A DNA stretch of 64,000 bases from Capronia americana (Eukaryota > Ascomycota > Eurotiomycetes > Chaetothyriales > Herpotrichiellaceae): the NCBI GenBank assembly GCA_016110215.1, contig JADWQD010000009.1:1901669-1965668 (forward strand). The letters run 5' to 3'. The notes below the pieces were generated by a model that saw only the letters and a program-made list of their open reading frames with translations, had not been told where the DNA came from and ran no database searches. Positions 1-11,212 of the stretch are shown piece after piece. Both the position numbers and the translations under genes were made by a program. The stretch's first letter is position 1, and every line of letters starts with the position of its first letter.

Positions 1-354
1 TCGAGAGACAGGATGTCCATCGTAATACCTGAGAGTGAAGACAATCTCGACAAGGCAACCAAAGCTGAAAGCGAGAGCGGCCGCCTCTGGCCACCAACTG
101 TCTAATAACACCGCTCTGCCGTAGAAGAACCATGGCTGCGGGATATCGCTACCTGACGAAAGCTTCGCCGACGGCGGCGCAAGATGAGAACCGTCGGATA
201 AGGATAGCGTGATCTCTTCTGTCGGGCTCGATTCACTCACAGCGATTGTTGTCGTTTCAGCCGAATCTTTTGCATAGGAGTCCAGCCGCACGAGCTCGAA
301 GGAGTTGATGCTACTAACCTCGTCTCTCACGTCGATTGCTTCAGAAGGGTCCAT
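1..354 (-). CDS. DUF3176-type membrane protein, N-terminal part (cut by window edge)
   Basis: A minus-strand frame opens with ATG at 354 and stays open to base 1, giving 118 residues with no stop, so the gene continues beyond the left edge. The first ~75 residues are polar and Ser/Thr/Glu-rich. A tryptophan-rich entry (SWWPEAAAL) then leads into a hydrophobic helix and the short motif RYYDGHPV. This 'WWxE, helix, YDGxP' layout is what I know from the N-terminus of fungal DUF3176 proteins, multi-pass membrane proteins of unknown function. I see no splice site in the visible part. The family call rests on about 45 residues. No function is proposed. Confidence 0.7.
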   Translation of the reverse strand, partial: MDPSEAIDVRDEVSSINSFELVRLDSYAKDSAETTTIAVSESSPTEEITLSLSDGSHLAPPSAKLSSGSDIPQPWFFYGRAVLLDSWWPEAAALAFSFGCLVEIVFTLRYYDGHPVSR

Positions 355-1409
355 GACGAACAGAATAGCTTCTCAGCTCTAGCATTGAGCCGCATGTCAA
401 AATCTGCGGGACATGTCTGTCTTCAAGAGGCTGGACTTGGGAGTTATGCTATCCAGCAGCTTCATGTCTTTATCCTCGTGGGCTGCCGGAACGGCAAGTT
501 GGCCCCAAAGGTGCGCAGACTCGTAAAGGGAAGCTTGAATGCATGTCTTATCTGGCAGCCAATCTTGCGTGCAGACGGATAAGGGAGGGGTTGCTGTTGG
601 GATACCTGAGGCGGGATCTTGCATGAGATGGCTCCAGGGCCTGGATGGACAATAATCCAGTTTCGCAGTGCCTACTCGAAGCGACGGGCTAGCGGCGGGT
701 TTGGTGAATGAGGCAGACTCGAGGATGAGGCTGCAACATCAAAGCCGGGCTCGATGCTAAAGTCGTCCGTCGCCTTTTTCATGTGCCCTCGGTTACAATC
801 GAGCAAGGCGCAGCTCAACTTGAACGGGCCTGGAGGCGCAAATGTTGTGCAAATCGGCGCAAATGTCGAGGTGAGTTCAATGTGAACGGGGAGCTGGTGC
901 TGAAGCTCTGCTCAACTCTCAACCCGTTTCACAGGCCGCTGGCCGTCGAGTCGGCAGGCTCGTCCCTGGCATATGCGCAGTACTTCCTCGTAAGCGCTGA
1001 TCCTACTAGTATGTGTTTATCCGAGTATGAAGACGTGGCTGTAAGCTTGAGAACAAAAGTTACGTAGACGTCAGTCCCCAAGCAGCGTGAGGCAGAAGGC
1101 ATTTGAAAGTACAACTTCCTTTCAAACTACGAGCAATGCATCAACCATAGCGGCACCACCTGCAGCTCCCTGGGGTATCTGTGGTAACCCAACACCTGCC
1201 GACTAGTGAGCGCCTTCGCTTTTCCAAGATGATGGCCTTTCTTCCAACGAGCAGACCGTTCAACAACATATCCGAGCGTGAAGCGCTCCCAGGTCGTCAG
1301 AATACAATAGCCTCCTGCTAATAGCACCTCGGACGGTTCCAATTGATAACAGCAATAACCAAAATTCGAGACCTTTGCCCATACCCAATTCATGAATGAA
1401 AAGAACCGC
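355..1409. other. Intergenic, no supported gene
   Basis: This 1.05 kb stretch lies between the start of the DUF3176 gene and the 3' end of rad21. Short open frames occur on both strands, but none has family resemblance or a convincing splice extension. It should contain the DUF3176 promoter and the rad21 terminator region; I cannot place specific sites. Confidence 0.5.
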
Positions 1410-3298
1410 CTATGCCGCAGCAGCAACTTGCTGAGAAGCCGTGGTTGGGGTAGGGTCATCGCCAGGACTTGTCTCTGCCCACGAACCCCACAGACCTCTC
1501 TTTGCTCTGATGCGCAGAGGTAGACCTATTGCCGTGTCGCCCTGGTCGACCTTGATTGCGTCTTTGGTGGCCAAGACGAGCACCTCGAAGAACATCTTGG
1601 TTGCATCTTCCTTGCTCGTGCGTCCTTCCGGAACAAGATTCTGCAGGAGCACTGACTTCCGGGCTGGTGAAGAAGGATGGGCTCCGTCAGCGTCGCCAAG
1701 TCGGTCACGCAGAAGATGAACTGCATGCTTCGTGCCGAGCGAGATAGGGCCACTATCCGCCGGATGAATAAGAGGCATGGTGGTATCATCGAACGTGTCA
1801 TCGCCAGCGTGTATACCTTCGTCATCTTCGCTTTGGACTATGTCTTCCACAGCAGCAGCCCCCTCGCTCATGGGATGTGGCAGAAGGTCATCAGCAGCTG
1901 GTGTCAACGGTCGAGCATCGTCAAGCTGAACTGCCTCGTCTTCGACTGCGTCCTCAGGACCTTCCAGGCGCGGTGACTTCTCGCTGTGCTCATCCTCGCT
2001 CAATCCACCAATACCACTGTCCCGTTTCCGTTTCCGTTCTCCAGATCTCAGGACTGTTTCAAAGGACAGCAGGCCCTGGAGTTCAGGCGCCCAGTGCATT
2101 GAGCGACCATCGTTGATGGCATTTGTGGCGAAATCGCCATTCTTCTGCATGCTCATAAGCGTGAGAAGCAGTGGATCTCGAGGGAGAAAAGATGGGGCCC
2201 GGAGGATCTTCGACCGATCCTCTGCTTGAGCTATGATTTGTTTGTTGTGAAGAACAGTTTCGGCATCAGGAGCAATGGGCTTCTGTTTCCGGATTCTTTG
2301 TCGTTGCTGCGCGGCCACCTCGATCTCTTCTTCTTCTTCTTCCTCCAACTGGTTCTGGAAACTCCGATCGAGTTCGTGAAGGAGATTTGGATCTGCGTCT
2401 GATAGTGGAGACTCTGTGTCTCTTAGGCGCCCTGCGCTCTCAGCCGCCTGTCGTAGTTGCAGAGTCTCATCATCTCCGGACATAAGAGCCTCCTCATCGC
2501 CAGCGAGTGGTAGCGTATTATCAGCCATTTGTACGTCAGGCTGATCTGCCATGGGAATGTCTTGGTCAAAGTCTAGGTTGAGCCCATCTTCGTCATCATG
2601 TAGTAGACCTTCCTCACCGAAGATTGTATCATCACCAGGTTTAGGAGTGGAAACGTTTCGCCCGACGTTGATGCTGACAGTGGTATCATTCATGGCCATA
2701 TCATCGCCGCCAGTGAAGTCAAGGTTGAGATCATCATCATTATACAGGGGTTCCTCGCCCGGAGTGAGCATCGATTGGGTGCTGGTCTGCTGAGGGTTCA
2801 ACGAGCTGGTCCAGTCTTCCTCCAGGTCTTGGGTCTGGCCATCTGTAATGGCTGGCTGTTGAGTCATGTTGAGGGTGAACTCCATACTTGCGAACAAGTC
2901 GTCGATGGTAAGAAGCTCCGGTAGGTTGAGGTCGACAGCGGCGGTAGCATGAGCAGGAAGGTCGTGATTATTAGTCGACTTGAAGGTCTGTAACCCAGTT
3001 AGAATGCGACATCGTGCGATGGCGGTGAATATACCATGCGGATCTTGAGAAGCGCCTCATTGCAGTCGTCGAGCAGATACCGCGCCTTTCGCCCGTATAT
3101 GCGCACAACACCTAGCATGAGCTGACCACTCAGGCGCAGCGCCATGGGTTCGTGTCCGCGATCCACGATTGCGCCAACGCTGCTCTGGATATCTGACTGC
3201 AGGATCTGTGACTTGGAGAGCTTGCGCTCGACATTGGCCGCGAGCCAGACTCGAGCCAGCGGCCCGGTCTTGGCCAGGAGCTGTTCCGAATAAAACAT
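1410..3298 (-). CDS. rad21: Cohesin kleisin subunit Rad21/Scc1/Mcd1
   Basis: Kleisin that closes the cohesin ring by bridging the Smc1 and Smc3 heads; it is cut by separase at anaphase. Two exons, 3035-3298 and 1410-2987, are split by a 47-bp intron (donor GTATAT, acceptor TTACAG) and encode 613 aa. The N-terminal Rad21/Rec8 domain is clear: MFYSEQLL at the start, then a VWLAAN block and LDDCNEALLKIRM. The middle is long, acidic and disordered, with a run of seven glutamates. The C-terminal winged helix is recognisable from ATKMFFEVLVLATKD to RIRAKRGLWGSWAE. Length fits fungal Rad21, and Rec8 is less likely because the mitotic-type C-terminus is intact. The ATG at 3298 begins the canonical MFYS start. 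A 12-bp palindrome containing an MCB core sits about 110 bp upstream, as expected for an S-phase gene. Confidence 0.93.
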
Positions 3299-4042
3299 GG
3301 CGCGCGAGAGGGGAAACTAGCGATTCATGCAATCGATCAGAAGGACATTGGGCGGTGTTGAGAAGAGGGTGAAGCGGGCGAGTGGGAGCGGCGGAGAGGC
3401 AGGTCGACGCGTCGAATGTGATTGCTTTTGTTTTCGTCGCGCACACGATAATTTGAGCCAGGAGTGATATCTAAAAGAACCGAAAGGATGCTGGGAGGAA
3501 TATCGGCATGAAAGAAACGGCGCGGTGAGGCCGAAGGAGGAATGTGAGTGGTGACGATGCCGTCGACGGAAAGAGAGGCTGGCGGTGGTTTATGTTGTCA
3601 AATGATTGAAGGAGTGGCAGAGTGGCTGGGGGCCGCCGCTCGATGATGTGTTTTGCAGCCAGTTTCGAGGCGATCGCGCCTCGGCTGACCTTCCGCCCAG
3701 CAAAACTCCACAGTGCCGCCCGGAAGCGGAAACCGCAAGATTTCGATGCGTCGGGGGCGGATGCGCAGAGAGGAGCGCAATCTCAATAATCTCACAACCG
3801 CTTTTCTTGTTCTTTGCTATTCAAACACACGCCACTGCAGAAGAACGCTCTCTTCGTGAAGTCGACAAGGCAGATTCATATTTTTCTTCTCATTATAATA
3901 GCTGTATCGCCACTACTGGGCTAGCCAACTTGCCGGCCTCGGCCAGCACACCGTCTCCTCGCCGTCATTTACACGACTCTCTTGGGGTTGCATTGTTGGT
4001 GGAGGATGGAGTCGCGATCGCTCATATAGCTGCGATGCAATC
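3299..4042. promoter_or_regulatory. Divergent promoter region, rad21 / pmr1
   Basis: A 744-bp shared upstream region with no gene that I can support. It holds the MCB-like palindrome near rad21. A 176-codon plus-strand frame crosses it and overlaps the pmr1 start in another frame; it has no protein-like features. Confidence 0.5.
3407..3412. promoter_or_regulatory. Candidate MCB (MluI cell-cycle box) of rad21
   Basis: ACGCGT at the centre of the 12-bp palindrome TCGACGCGTCGA (3404-3415), 109 bp upstream of the rad21 ATG. In yeasts MBF (Mbp1/Swi6) binds ACGCGT in G1/S genes, including the cohesin subunit. The site is seen directly; its use here is inferred. Confidence 0.45.
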
Positions 4043-7000
4043 ATGTCAACATTACTACCGGTCTTCAACGCAGAATCTCAAGCGAACAGACCGCGCAGTC
4101 CAATTCCGCACTATGCTTCCACATCTTCGTCGATAACCTCCTCTTACTCTCTCCTTACTCCCCAACAGACGGCCGAACGCTTGCAGACCTCCATCGCTCA
4201 AGGTCTACTGCAGACTGAGGCGCATGCACGACTGGCAAAAGATGGGCCAAACGAACTTCCACATGAAGAGGAGGAGCCACTATGGTTGAGGTTCCTGAAG
4301 CAATTCAAGGAAACCCTCATACTCCTTCTTCTCGCCTCGGCTGCCATCTCACTTTTCATCGGTAACAAAGATGATGCTGTCAGTATCGCCCTTGCTGTCA
4401 CGATCGTCGTCACAGTCGGCTTTGTGCAGGAGTACCGGTCGGAGAAATCGTTGGAGGCCTTGAACAAGTTGGTCCCTCATTTCGCCCATGTCAGACGCCA
4501 GGCCCCCAGGAGCACGGTCAGGAGTCACCCTGGTGAGAACGATGTGATCGAGATGGAACCATTGGGAAATGGGAGTGCCATTCCACCCGAAGAGAAGACG
4601 TCTACCACAATCCCAGCCTCTCAGCTTGTCCCTGGCGATCTAGTCATTTTCTCTACTGGCGACCGCATCCCCGCCGACATTCGAATCACGCATTCCGCCG
4701 AACTGACCATCGACGAGTCGAATCTGACTGGCGAGAATGAGCCGGTGGAAAAACATGCGGCCGCTCTTGAGCGGAACACGCCTCATCATGAACATCATGG
4801 CACTCCCGAGCCGTATAATGCCGCAGGCACGGTTGGCGCCGATGTGCGCTTGAACGAACAACACAACATTGCATTCATGGGTACACTGGTCAGGTCAGGG
4901 CATGGCGAAGGGATCGTGATTGCAACCGGAGGAAAGACTGAGTTCGGAACAATCTCCCTGTCGCTTCAAGAGATTGAAGCTCCGCGAACGCCTCTACAAC
5001 AGTCAATGGACTTGCTTGGGAAGCAACTCAGCTCCATGTCGTTCGTTGTCATTGGCGTAATCATCATAATCGGTCTGATACAGGGCAAGCAGCTGTTGGA
5101 CCTGTTCACGATCGGGGTGTCTCTGGCTGTTGCGGCAATTCCCGAGGGTCTGCCTATCATTGTCACCGTCACACTTGCACTTGGAGTACTGCGAATGGCA
5201 AAGAGAGGAGCTATTGTTCGCAAGCTGCCAAGCGTTGAAACACTTGGCTCGGTCAACGTGGTGTGCAGCGATAAAACTGGGACGCTGACCCTCAATCATA
5301 TGACGGTAACAAAACTGTGGCATTTTGACATCAGCAAACCAGTCCCCGTTGACCCGACCGTACAGCTCACGACAGCCACGAAGACTATTCTCCGCATCGG
5401 CAACATCGCCAACAACGGCCGCCTCGCCCAAAATGCGTCTGGAACGCCAGCGACTGCCGCCTCGGCTGCGGTGCTCTCCTCTACTAGAGACAGATCCTCG
5501 ACCGTGACGAAGAGCAGATGGCTAGGTCAGCCAACGGACATCGCCATGCTAGATATGATGGATGCTCATGGTGAGGATGATATTCGCGAGCAGATTGGTC
5601 CTCGAACAAGCGAAACCCCGTTCAGCTCCGAGAGAAAGTGGATGGGCGTGGTCATTGGCAGTCCCCTTGGTGAGATGACCAACGGTTATGGGCTTGGTTC
5701 TGAAACCGTCTACATCAAAGGCTCGCTCGAGCAAATTCTGAGTCGATCAGATACATACCTGACAAAGGACGGACGAGAAGTTGTGTTAGACGAACGTGGG
5801 CGAAAAGAGGCCAGTGCAGCTGCTCACGCAATGGCGGAAGAAGGACTCCGAGTGATTGCTTTTGCGAGTGGCGTGCTAAGGAACCAGACGCGGCAAAGCA
5901 GCAGAAGCTCTACCCCGGGTCTTGGGCCTAAGAAACCAAGCGAGCAGCAGACAGATGCCTTCACCGGTCTATGCTTTGCTGGTCTAGTAGGCATGAATGA
6001 CCCGCCGAGAAAGGATGTTAACAGGTCTATTCGGCGGCTGATGAACGGTGGAGTCAAGGTCATCATGATCACTGGTGACGCTGAGACGACCGCGGTGGCG
6101 ATTGCAAAGAATCTTGGGATGCCGATCAATCCAGCCTCGTCAGGTTCAAGATCCGTCTTGCGGGGTGACGAGCTGGACCGAATGTCGGAGCAGGAACTGT
6201 CTGAAGCGATTGCAAAGACCAACGTCTTTGCTCGTACGAGCCCTGACCACAAGATGAAGATCATTCGGGCTCTTCAGGCTCGGGGAGATGTTGTTGCAAT
6301 GACAGGCGACGGAGTCAATGATGCGCCTGCACTGAAGAAGGCCGACATTGGCATTGCGATGGGAATGCTGGGCACCGACGTGGCCAAGGAGGCGGCCGAC
6401 ATGATCCTTACCGACGACGACTTCTCGACAATTCTGCGAGCCATTGAACAGGGGAAGGGTATCTTCTTCAACATCCAGAACTTCATCACGTTTCAACTGA
6501 GCACGAGCGTTGCCGCGCTGAGTTTGGTCCTCCTCAGCACGATGTTTGGGTTTAAGAACCCGCTGAATGCTATGCAGATTCTTTGGATCAGTAAGTCACG
6601 CTTTGGATCTACCCAGGTGTTCGTCGCTAACCTGCCTAGATATCCTTATGGATGGCCCTCCGGCTCAATCACTCGGAGTCGAACCCGTTGATCCTCGAGT
6701 CATGACGCAGCCACCGCGCCCTCGCAATGCGAATGTGCTCACCAAACGCCTCATCCGCCGTGTACTCACTTCTGCTTCGATCATCATGATGGGTACTCTG
6801 TTCATATACCTGCGCGAAATGGTTGACATCGACGATCCGAATGTTGACCCGACCCTGATCAATTCAACACCCCTCCGCGTCCGCACCGTCACCAAGCGTG
6901 ACACCACCATGACATTCACGACATTCGTGCTTTTCGACATGTTCAATGCACTCACATGCCGCTCAGAGACCAAGTCCGTATTGTTCGGCGAGATCAAACT

Positions 7001-7238
7001 TTTTGGAAACAAAATGTTCAACTACGCCGTGGCCGGCAGTCTCGCGGGCCAACTCTGTGTTATATATTTGCCTTTTCTGCAGCGTGTGTTTCAGACCGAG
7101 TCACTCAGTCCGTGGGATCTGTTCTCCCTCGTGTGCATGACCAGCACTGTCTGGTTGGCCGATGAGGTTCGGAAGTGGGCTGAAAGGAGACGGAGTTCGG
7201 GACTCTTGCCGAGTGTTGGGTATTCCGCAAATGTATAG
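4043..7238 (+). CDS. pmr1: Golgi P-type Ca2+/Mn2+-transporting ATPase (PMR1/SPCA type)
   Basis: Pumps Ca2+ and Mn2+ into the Golgi lumen, supporting glycosylation and secretion. Exons 4043-6590 and 6640-7238, split by a 49-bp intron (GTAAGT...CCTAG), encode 1048 aa. The cation-ATPase N-terminal domain comes first, then TM1-2, the actuator loop with LTGEN, and TM4 with IPEGLP. The phosphorylation motif DKTGT is at about residue 410, and the hinge TGDGVNDAP at about 753. The exon junction restores WINILMDGPPAQSLG in TM6, a signature of secretory-pathway pumps rather than PMCA or SERCA. No long calmodulin-binding tail is present, which also fits PMR1. Length is somewhat above yeast Pmr1 (about 950 aa) because of insertions near residues 165-195 and 230-270. 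Confidence 0.94.
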
Positions 7239-7621
7239 GCGGTGGCTGAGGATGCGTCTGTGAGGCTGGCTGCATACAGCTGTGTATAGAGTATAGAGAC
7301 CATATGGTCATCATCAAACCCGTATACATCCATACCGATAAGTTTCATTGGAAACAAGCAAGGCTGCGAAAATTGACGTGCTCCGATTGGACGATCTGAG
7401 GCCAAACCCATATCTAAAACCTTGCATCTTCCATGACAAATTGAAGTTGTCGCTCGATCAAATCATCCGAAGTACAGTCATACGTGGGGAGGATCTGTCC
7501 GCCAGGTTCCCGGAGCGAACCGCCAAAATTCAGTCTCGCATATCGGCATCACACCGCACAGACGAATTGCCCACTGTGCACGCGAGATCTCAATCGCAAA
7601 AGAGTTTCTTTCGCACGCGAG
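7239..7621. other. Intergenic between pmr1 and riboflavin kinase
   Basis: 383 bp holding the pmr1 3' end and the riboflavin kinase promoter. A plus-strand frame opening at 7484 runs into the kinase exon, but the ATG at 7622 gives the family-typical start, so I place the coding start there. Confidence 0.4.
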
Positions 7622-8671
7622 ATGCGACCAGACGGCCCCCGCGACCCCTATGCCGGGCCAGAGGCAGGGCCCGAGACGCCGTTTCCGATAAAACTATCCG
7701 GGCCGGTGATCAAGGGCTTCGGACGGGGAAGTAAAGAGGTGAGCGTCCCCTTTCCGCGGCTCCATTAACCCTGATTTTTGCACTGTTTCTGTGCATGGTC
7801 GAACAAACGGGGGACAGACTCTTAGGATCGGAGCACGGCCTTGCTCGGTGACCAAAGACATGTTCTGCCCGTCACAGATCAGATGGGTTGGATCGAGCGA
7901 CGGCAAAGGACACGGCGAGGATGTCACAACAGGCGGTAGACTTGGCTCCAAGAGTTTTGGGATCACTTCTTCTTCCTGATATTCTGGTCGGCGGGGGAGA
8001 GAGATGGCGCCTGGAGCTCTTCCTCGACCCGACATTGATTGGCTGGTTATGACTCGACTGATGCGTCGGGGCTGTTGTGCTTGCTCGGGTCACACACTGA
8101 GTGACCCTTTCATGGCTCTCTCCCCGACTTGGTTTTCATTCCAAGGTTAGCACTGTCTGTCCATGGTCACTAATCCGCTTTTCCTTTTGACATGTAGCTC
8201 GGCATTCCTACGGCCAACATCCCGCCCGAAGGGCTCGCGTCCTACCCCGACCTCCCCAGCGGGATTTACTACGGCTTCGTCGGCCTCTCGCTCTCGCCCT
8301 CTCCGGACACGGCCTCGTCCTCGATCGAGATATACCCGGCTGTGCTGAGCATCGGCTATAACCCTTTCTACAAGAACACCGTCCGATCCGTCGAGATCCA
8401 CGTCTTGCACGAGTTCACGCATGATTTCTACGGCGCGGCACTGAACTTGCTGATGTTGGGCTACATACGGCCGGAGTACGATTACGTCAGTTTGGAGGCC
8501 CTTGTAGACGACATCAGGATTGATTGCGAGGTGGCCAGGCGGAGCCTGGAACGGGAGTCGTATGCAAGGTATAAGGAGGACGGAGAATGGAAAGCCTGGT
8601 TGACGGACTTTAAGTGGATGGACAGCGTCGACACGAAGCAGGTGGAGAAGCAGGTCTTGAAGCACGATTGA
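7622..8671 (+). CDS. fmn1: Riboflavin kinase (flavokinase)
   Basis: Phosphorylates riboflavin to FMN, the first step of flavin cofactor synthesis. Exon 1 (7622-7738) and exon 2 (8198-8671) give 196 aa. The junction rebuilds the family signature GFGRGSKE|LGIPTANI, where the glycines and the PTAN motif form the ATP/flavin site. Further on, SGIYYGFVGL and LSIGYNPFYKN follow the conserved beta-barrel, and the EIHVLHEF segment carries the expected catalytic glutamate region. The C-terminus with DYVSLEALVDDIRIDCEVAR is the usual helix. The intron of 459 bp is about nine times longer than its neighbours. An exon inside it would break the GSKE-LGIP continuity, so it looks like true intron. The ATG choice rests on an MRPDGPRDPY start shared with what I know of fungal homologues. 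Confidence 0.92.
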
Positions 8672-9025
8672 GAGCACGATGCATGGACTGCCATGATCAA
8701 CGTGCAGACTCGGCCTCCGGAGACGGCAGCCTGCGCACGAATTCCTTCTTACTGATAGACAGCTCCAAAATCTTACACCCAGATGGCGCTGAGGTCCACC
8801 ATAGGCCAATAACAACCACTCGACACAATCTCAAAGATGGCCTCAACTTGTACAAGTCTGTGCTTCGATTATACTCTCAGGGGCCGGTAAATCTCTCCGT
8901 CGGGTCATCGCCAGTGGGAATGTTGCAGAACCTACGCAATCTCATTTTTCCAGATAGTATGCCGTTCCCCACCGTTTTCCGCGTGGTACATGGGCAATCA
9001 CGAAATGCACCGACTTTTTGGCCGC
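8672..9025. other. Convergent 3' region, fmn1 / acuK
   Basis: 354 bp between two convergent genes. No coding or RNA signal that I can support; it should contain both polyadenylation regions. Confidence 0.4.
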
Positions 9026-11212
9026 CTATATACAAGGCAAGAACTGCTTCAGGTTAGCGTGATCCGGCTGAGTTTCGAGGGGAACTTACATTCATAACGA
9101 TCAGCATGGGTATATCGAACACGTCTCGCTTGACTGTCCAGCAGTATGTGCAGTCGACTTTCCCGTCGGCAGAGCCAAGCTTCTGCATTCCCTTTTCGCC
9201 GGAGATGCCATCGCGTTCCCGCTTCAGGTCACGTCGGGAGATGGCGCCGTCCTGCCGGCGTAGCTCTGCATTTCGACCGTCCGGGTCACGTGCGTCGGCC
9301 TCTGCATTGAGATTCTGTGCAAGCTCATCGTCCTTTGTGCGGTATTTCAGTAGTTTCCCTCTGCCACAGACACTGCCTCGACTGTCTCCGAATGCAAGCC
9401 TCGCGAAATCTTCGTAGAACTGGACAACCGAGTCGTCGTCGAGCAGCTCGGCAAGGAACACAGGCTGCTGCCGTTTCTCGCCGTTCTCACTTTCCGGAGC
9501 TGTTCTTTGCGTCGGAGTGTTCGTTCCAGTCTGTCGTGCTGTGTTGGTGCCAGACCCAGCAGCCGGCGTTTGGCCAGAATGACCTTTGTTGACGTTGAGA
9601 TTGGGCGCTCGGCCCAGCAGCACATTCTTCGTCCACCCTGTCAAGATCTGGAACTCTTTACCCACGTCAGCAACTTCTCCAGTTCTCCTCGCCACGATGG
9701 TTGGCGTTCCGACCCCTTCGATGAACCCTTCATATTCCCATAATGTCCGCTGGAAGCACTTTTCCATGAATATTAGATCCTCCCTGTTGAGGGTCTTTGT
9801 GGTCGCAATGAATGAAGGTCGGATCGATGCCAACGACTTGGCTATGGTAAGTGTCTTGGAAGGATGTGCGGCAAATCGCTTTTGTAGATAGGCAATGAAA
9901 CTGTGGAAGCCTGAGGTGTAAGGGTACGGCTGAGTGACCATGGTATAGATGGACGACGGATCTCTAGGCCGCTTCAAAGTCTTGACCGGCAATTGGGATT
10001 TGGCCTTCAGCTGGGGCGTGGAAATTGGAGGAGGCTGACGAGAATTGCGATGCTCTAATGTTCCGGATGATTGATTAACGGGGCCCCCTTCTATCGTAGG
10101 GGGATGGATCTGTAGCCCTTGACTAGTTAGTAACGGGGAGTCCTCGAATTTGACGGCATTGCCCGGTGTGCCATTCGTATCCGGAGAAGTCCAATGCGTC
10201 GCATTAGACTCGATGGCAAACGCATTCGGTGCCATATGCCGACCATGCGCCCCGTACGGGTCAGTCCCATTCGACCAATCTGGCAGTATTGCCTCGTTAT
10301 AGATCTGCTGTCGAGCTGTCGGGCTCTCGCTGAAGCTGCCGAACGGCATGCGGTACTGCTGCGTCATTGAGCCGCTCCGCGTCGCGGTGTCGGAAGGAGG
10401 GGTATCGCCCGCATTTGTTGCCATATGGCCCAGCATCCCGAACTCAAGCGCACCATAATGGTTCCCAAAATTCATGCTGGCCAGGTCGAAATTCATCATG
10501 GGCTCGTCGAATATCGGGCCTGGCCAACCAGTACCGCCCAGATTGCTCGTAACACTTTGGTCAGGACCAATCACAGGACTCTGTAATGGAACCTGTGACG
10601 CGACGTTCGGAAAATTTGTGGCTAACGGGGAGCGTTGCGCAAAGCTGTTGGAGCTCATGCTTCGCTCGGTGATTAGCGGAGGAGGCATTTGCGAAGGAGT
10701 CTGGAAGTTGGTGAAGTTCTGGGGTTGCGGGAAGAATTGTTGCTGGGGTGGCGTTTCGCCGCTCACTGTCGAGGGTATTTTTGCGGAATGGTTGAACAAG
10801 TTCCCGCCAACTCCAGGCATGAGAGCTTCGTTTGGGGCATCGTGCAAATACTTTGCCTTCTTCCTGACCCCATCTTGACAAGCATCCTGTAGACCTCGTT
10901 TGATACATCTCTGACACGGTCGCTCGTCGCCTGGCGAAAGTGTCAGCTACGGAGAATAATAAATCTGTGCCGAGTTGACGTTCACCTACCACAAGTCAGA
11001 TGAGCACGCTGACAGGCGAAGCATGCTCTGCGCGCCTTCTTCCTACGAGGGCGAGAAGGATCCTTGGGATTGGTCGACTTGGCTCCGTTCTGCTGCTTGG
11101 TTGTGCCTTCCTTGCCCGGACCTTCTGCCATGTTCTCCTGCACCTGTTCGGTTCCACTGTCCTCGGGGGAGCCCGAATGAGAGTGGCCATCCTCAACATC
11201 TGAGGCCGCCAT
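9026..11212 (-). CDS. acuK: AcuK/Ert1-type Zn2Cys6 activator of gluconeogenesis
   Basis: Nuclear transcription factor; in Aspergillus AcuK acts with AcuM on gluconeogenic genes (PEP carboxykinase, fructose bisphosphatase) and respiration genes. Three exons, 10990-11212, 9090-10930 and 9026-9043, encode 693 aa. The Zn2Cys6 cluster spans about residues 64-92 (ACFACQRAHLTCG joined to DERPCQRCIKRG). It is followed by the KKAKYLHDAPNEALMPG linker that is diagnostic of AcuK/AcuM/Ert1. The C-terminal half has a PAS-like region (EFQILTGWTKNVLLG) and the ending CTYCWTVKRDVFDIPM. The last exon is only 18 nt and adds FLPCI plus stop after IVMN; without it the frame runs on into a nonsense tail. The name acuK rather than acuM rests on overall pattern, not alignment. 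Confidence 0.9.

Noticed and set aside
3606..4136. 176-codon plus-strand frame before pmr1
   Set aside because: Overlaps the pmr1 start in another frame and has no family resemblance.
7739..8197. FMN-type riboswitch in the riboflavin kinase intron
   Set aside because: No FMN aptamer consensus seen, and eukaryotic FMN riboswitches are not known to me; only the length anomaly is reported.
8147..8815. 222-codon minus-strand frame
   Set aside because: Antisense shadow of riboflavin kinase exon 2; Arg/Val/Gly-rich composition from GC-rich coding sequence.
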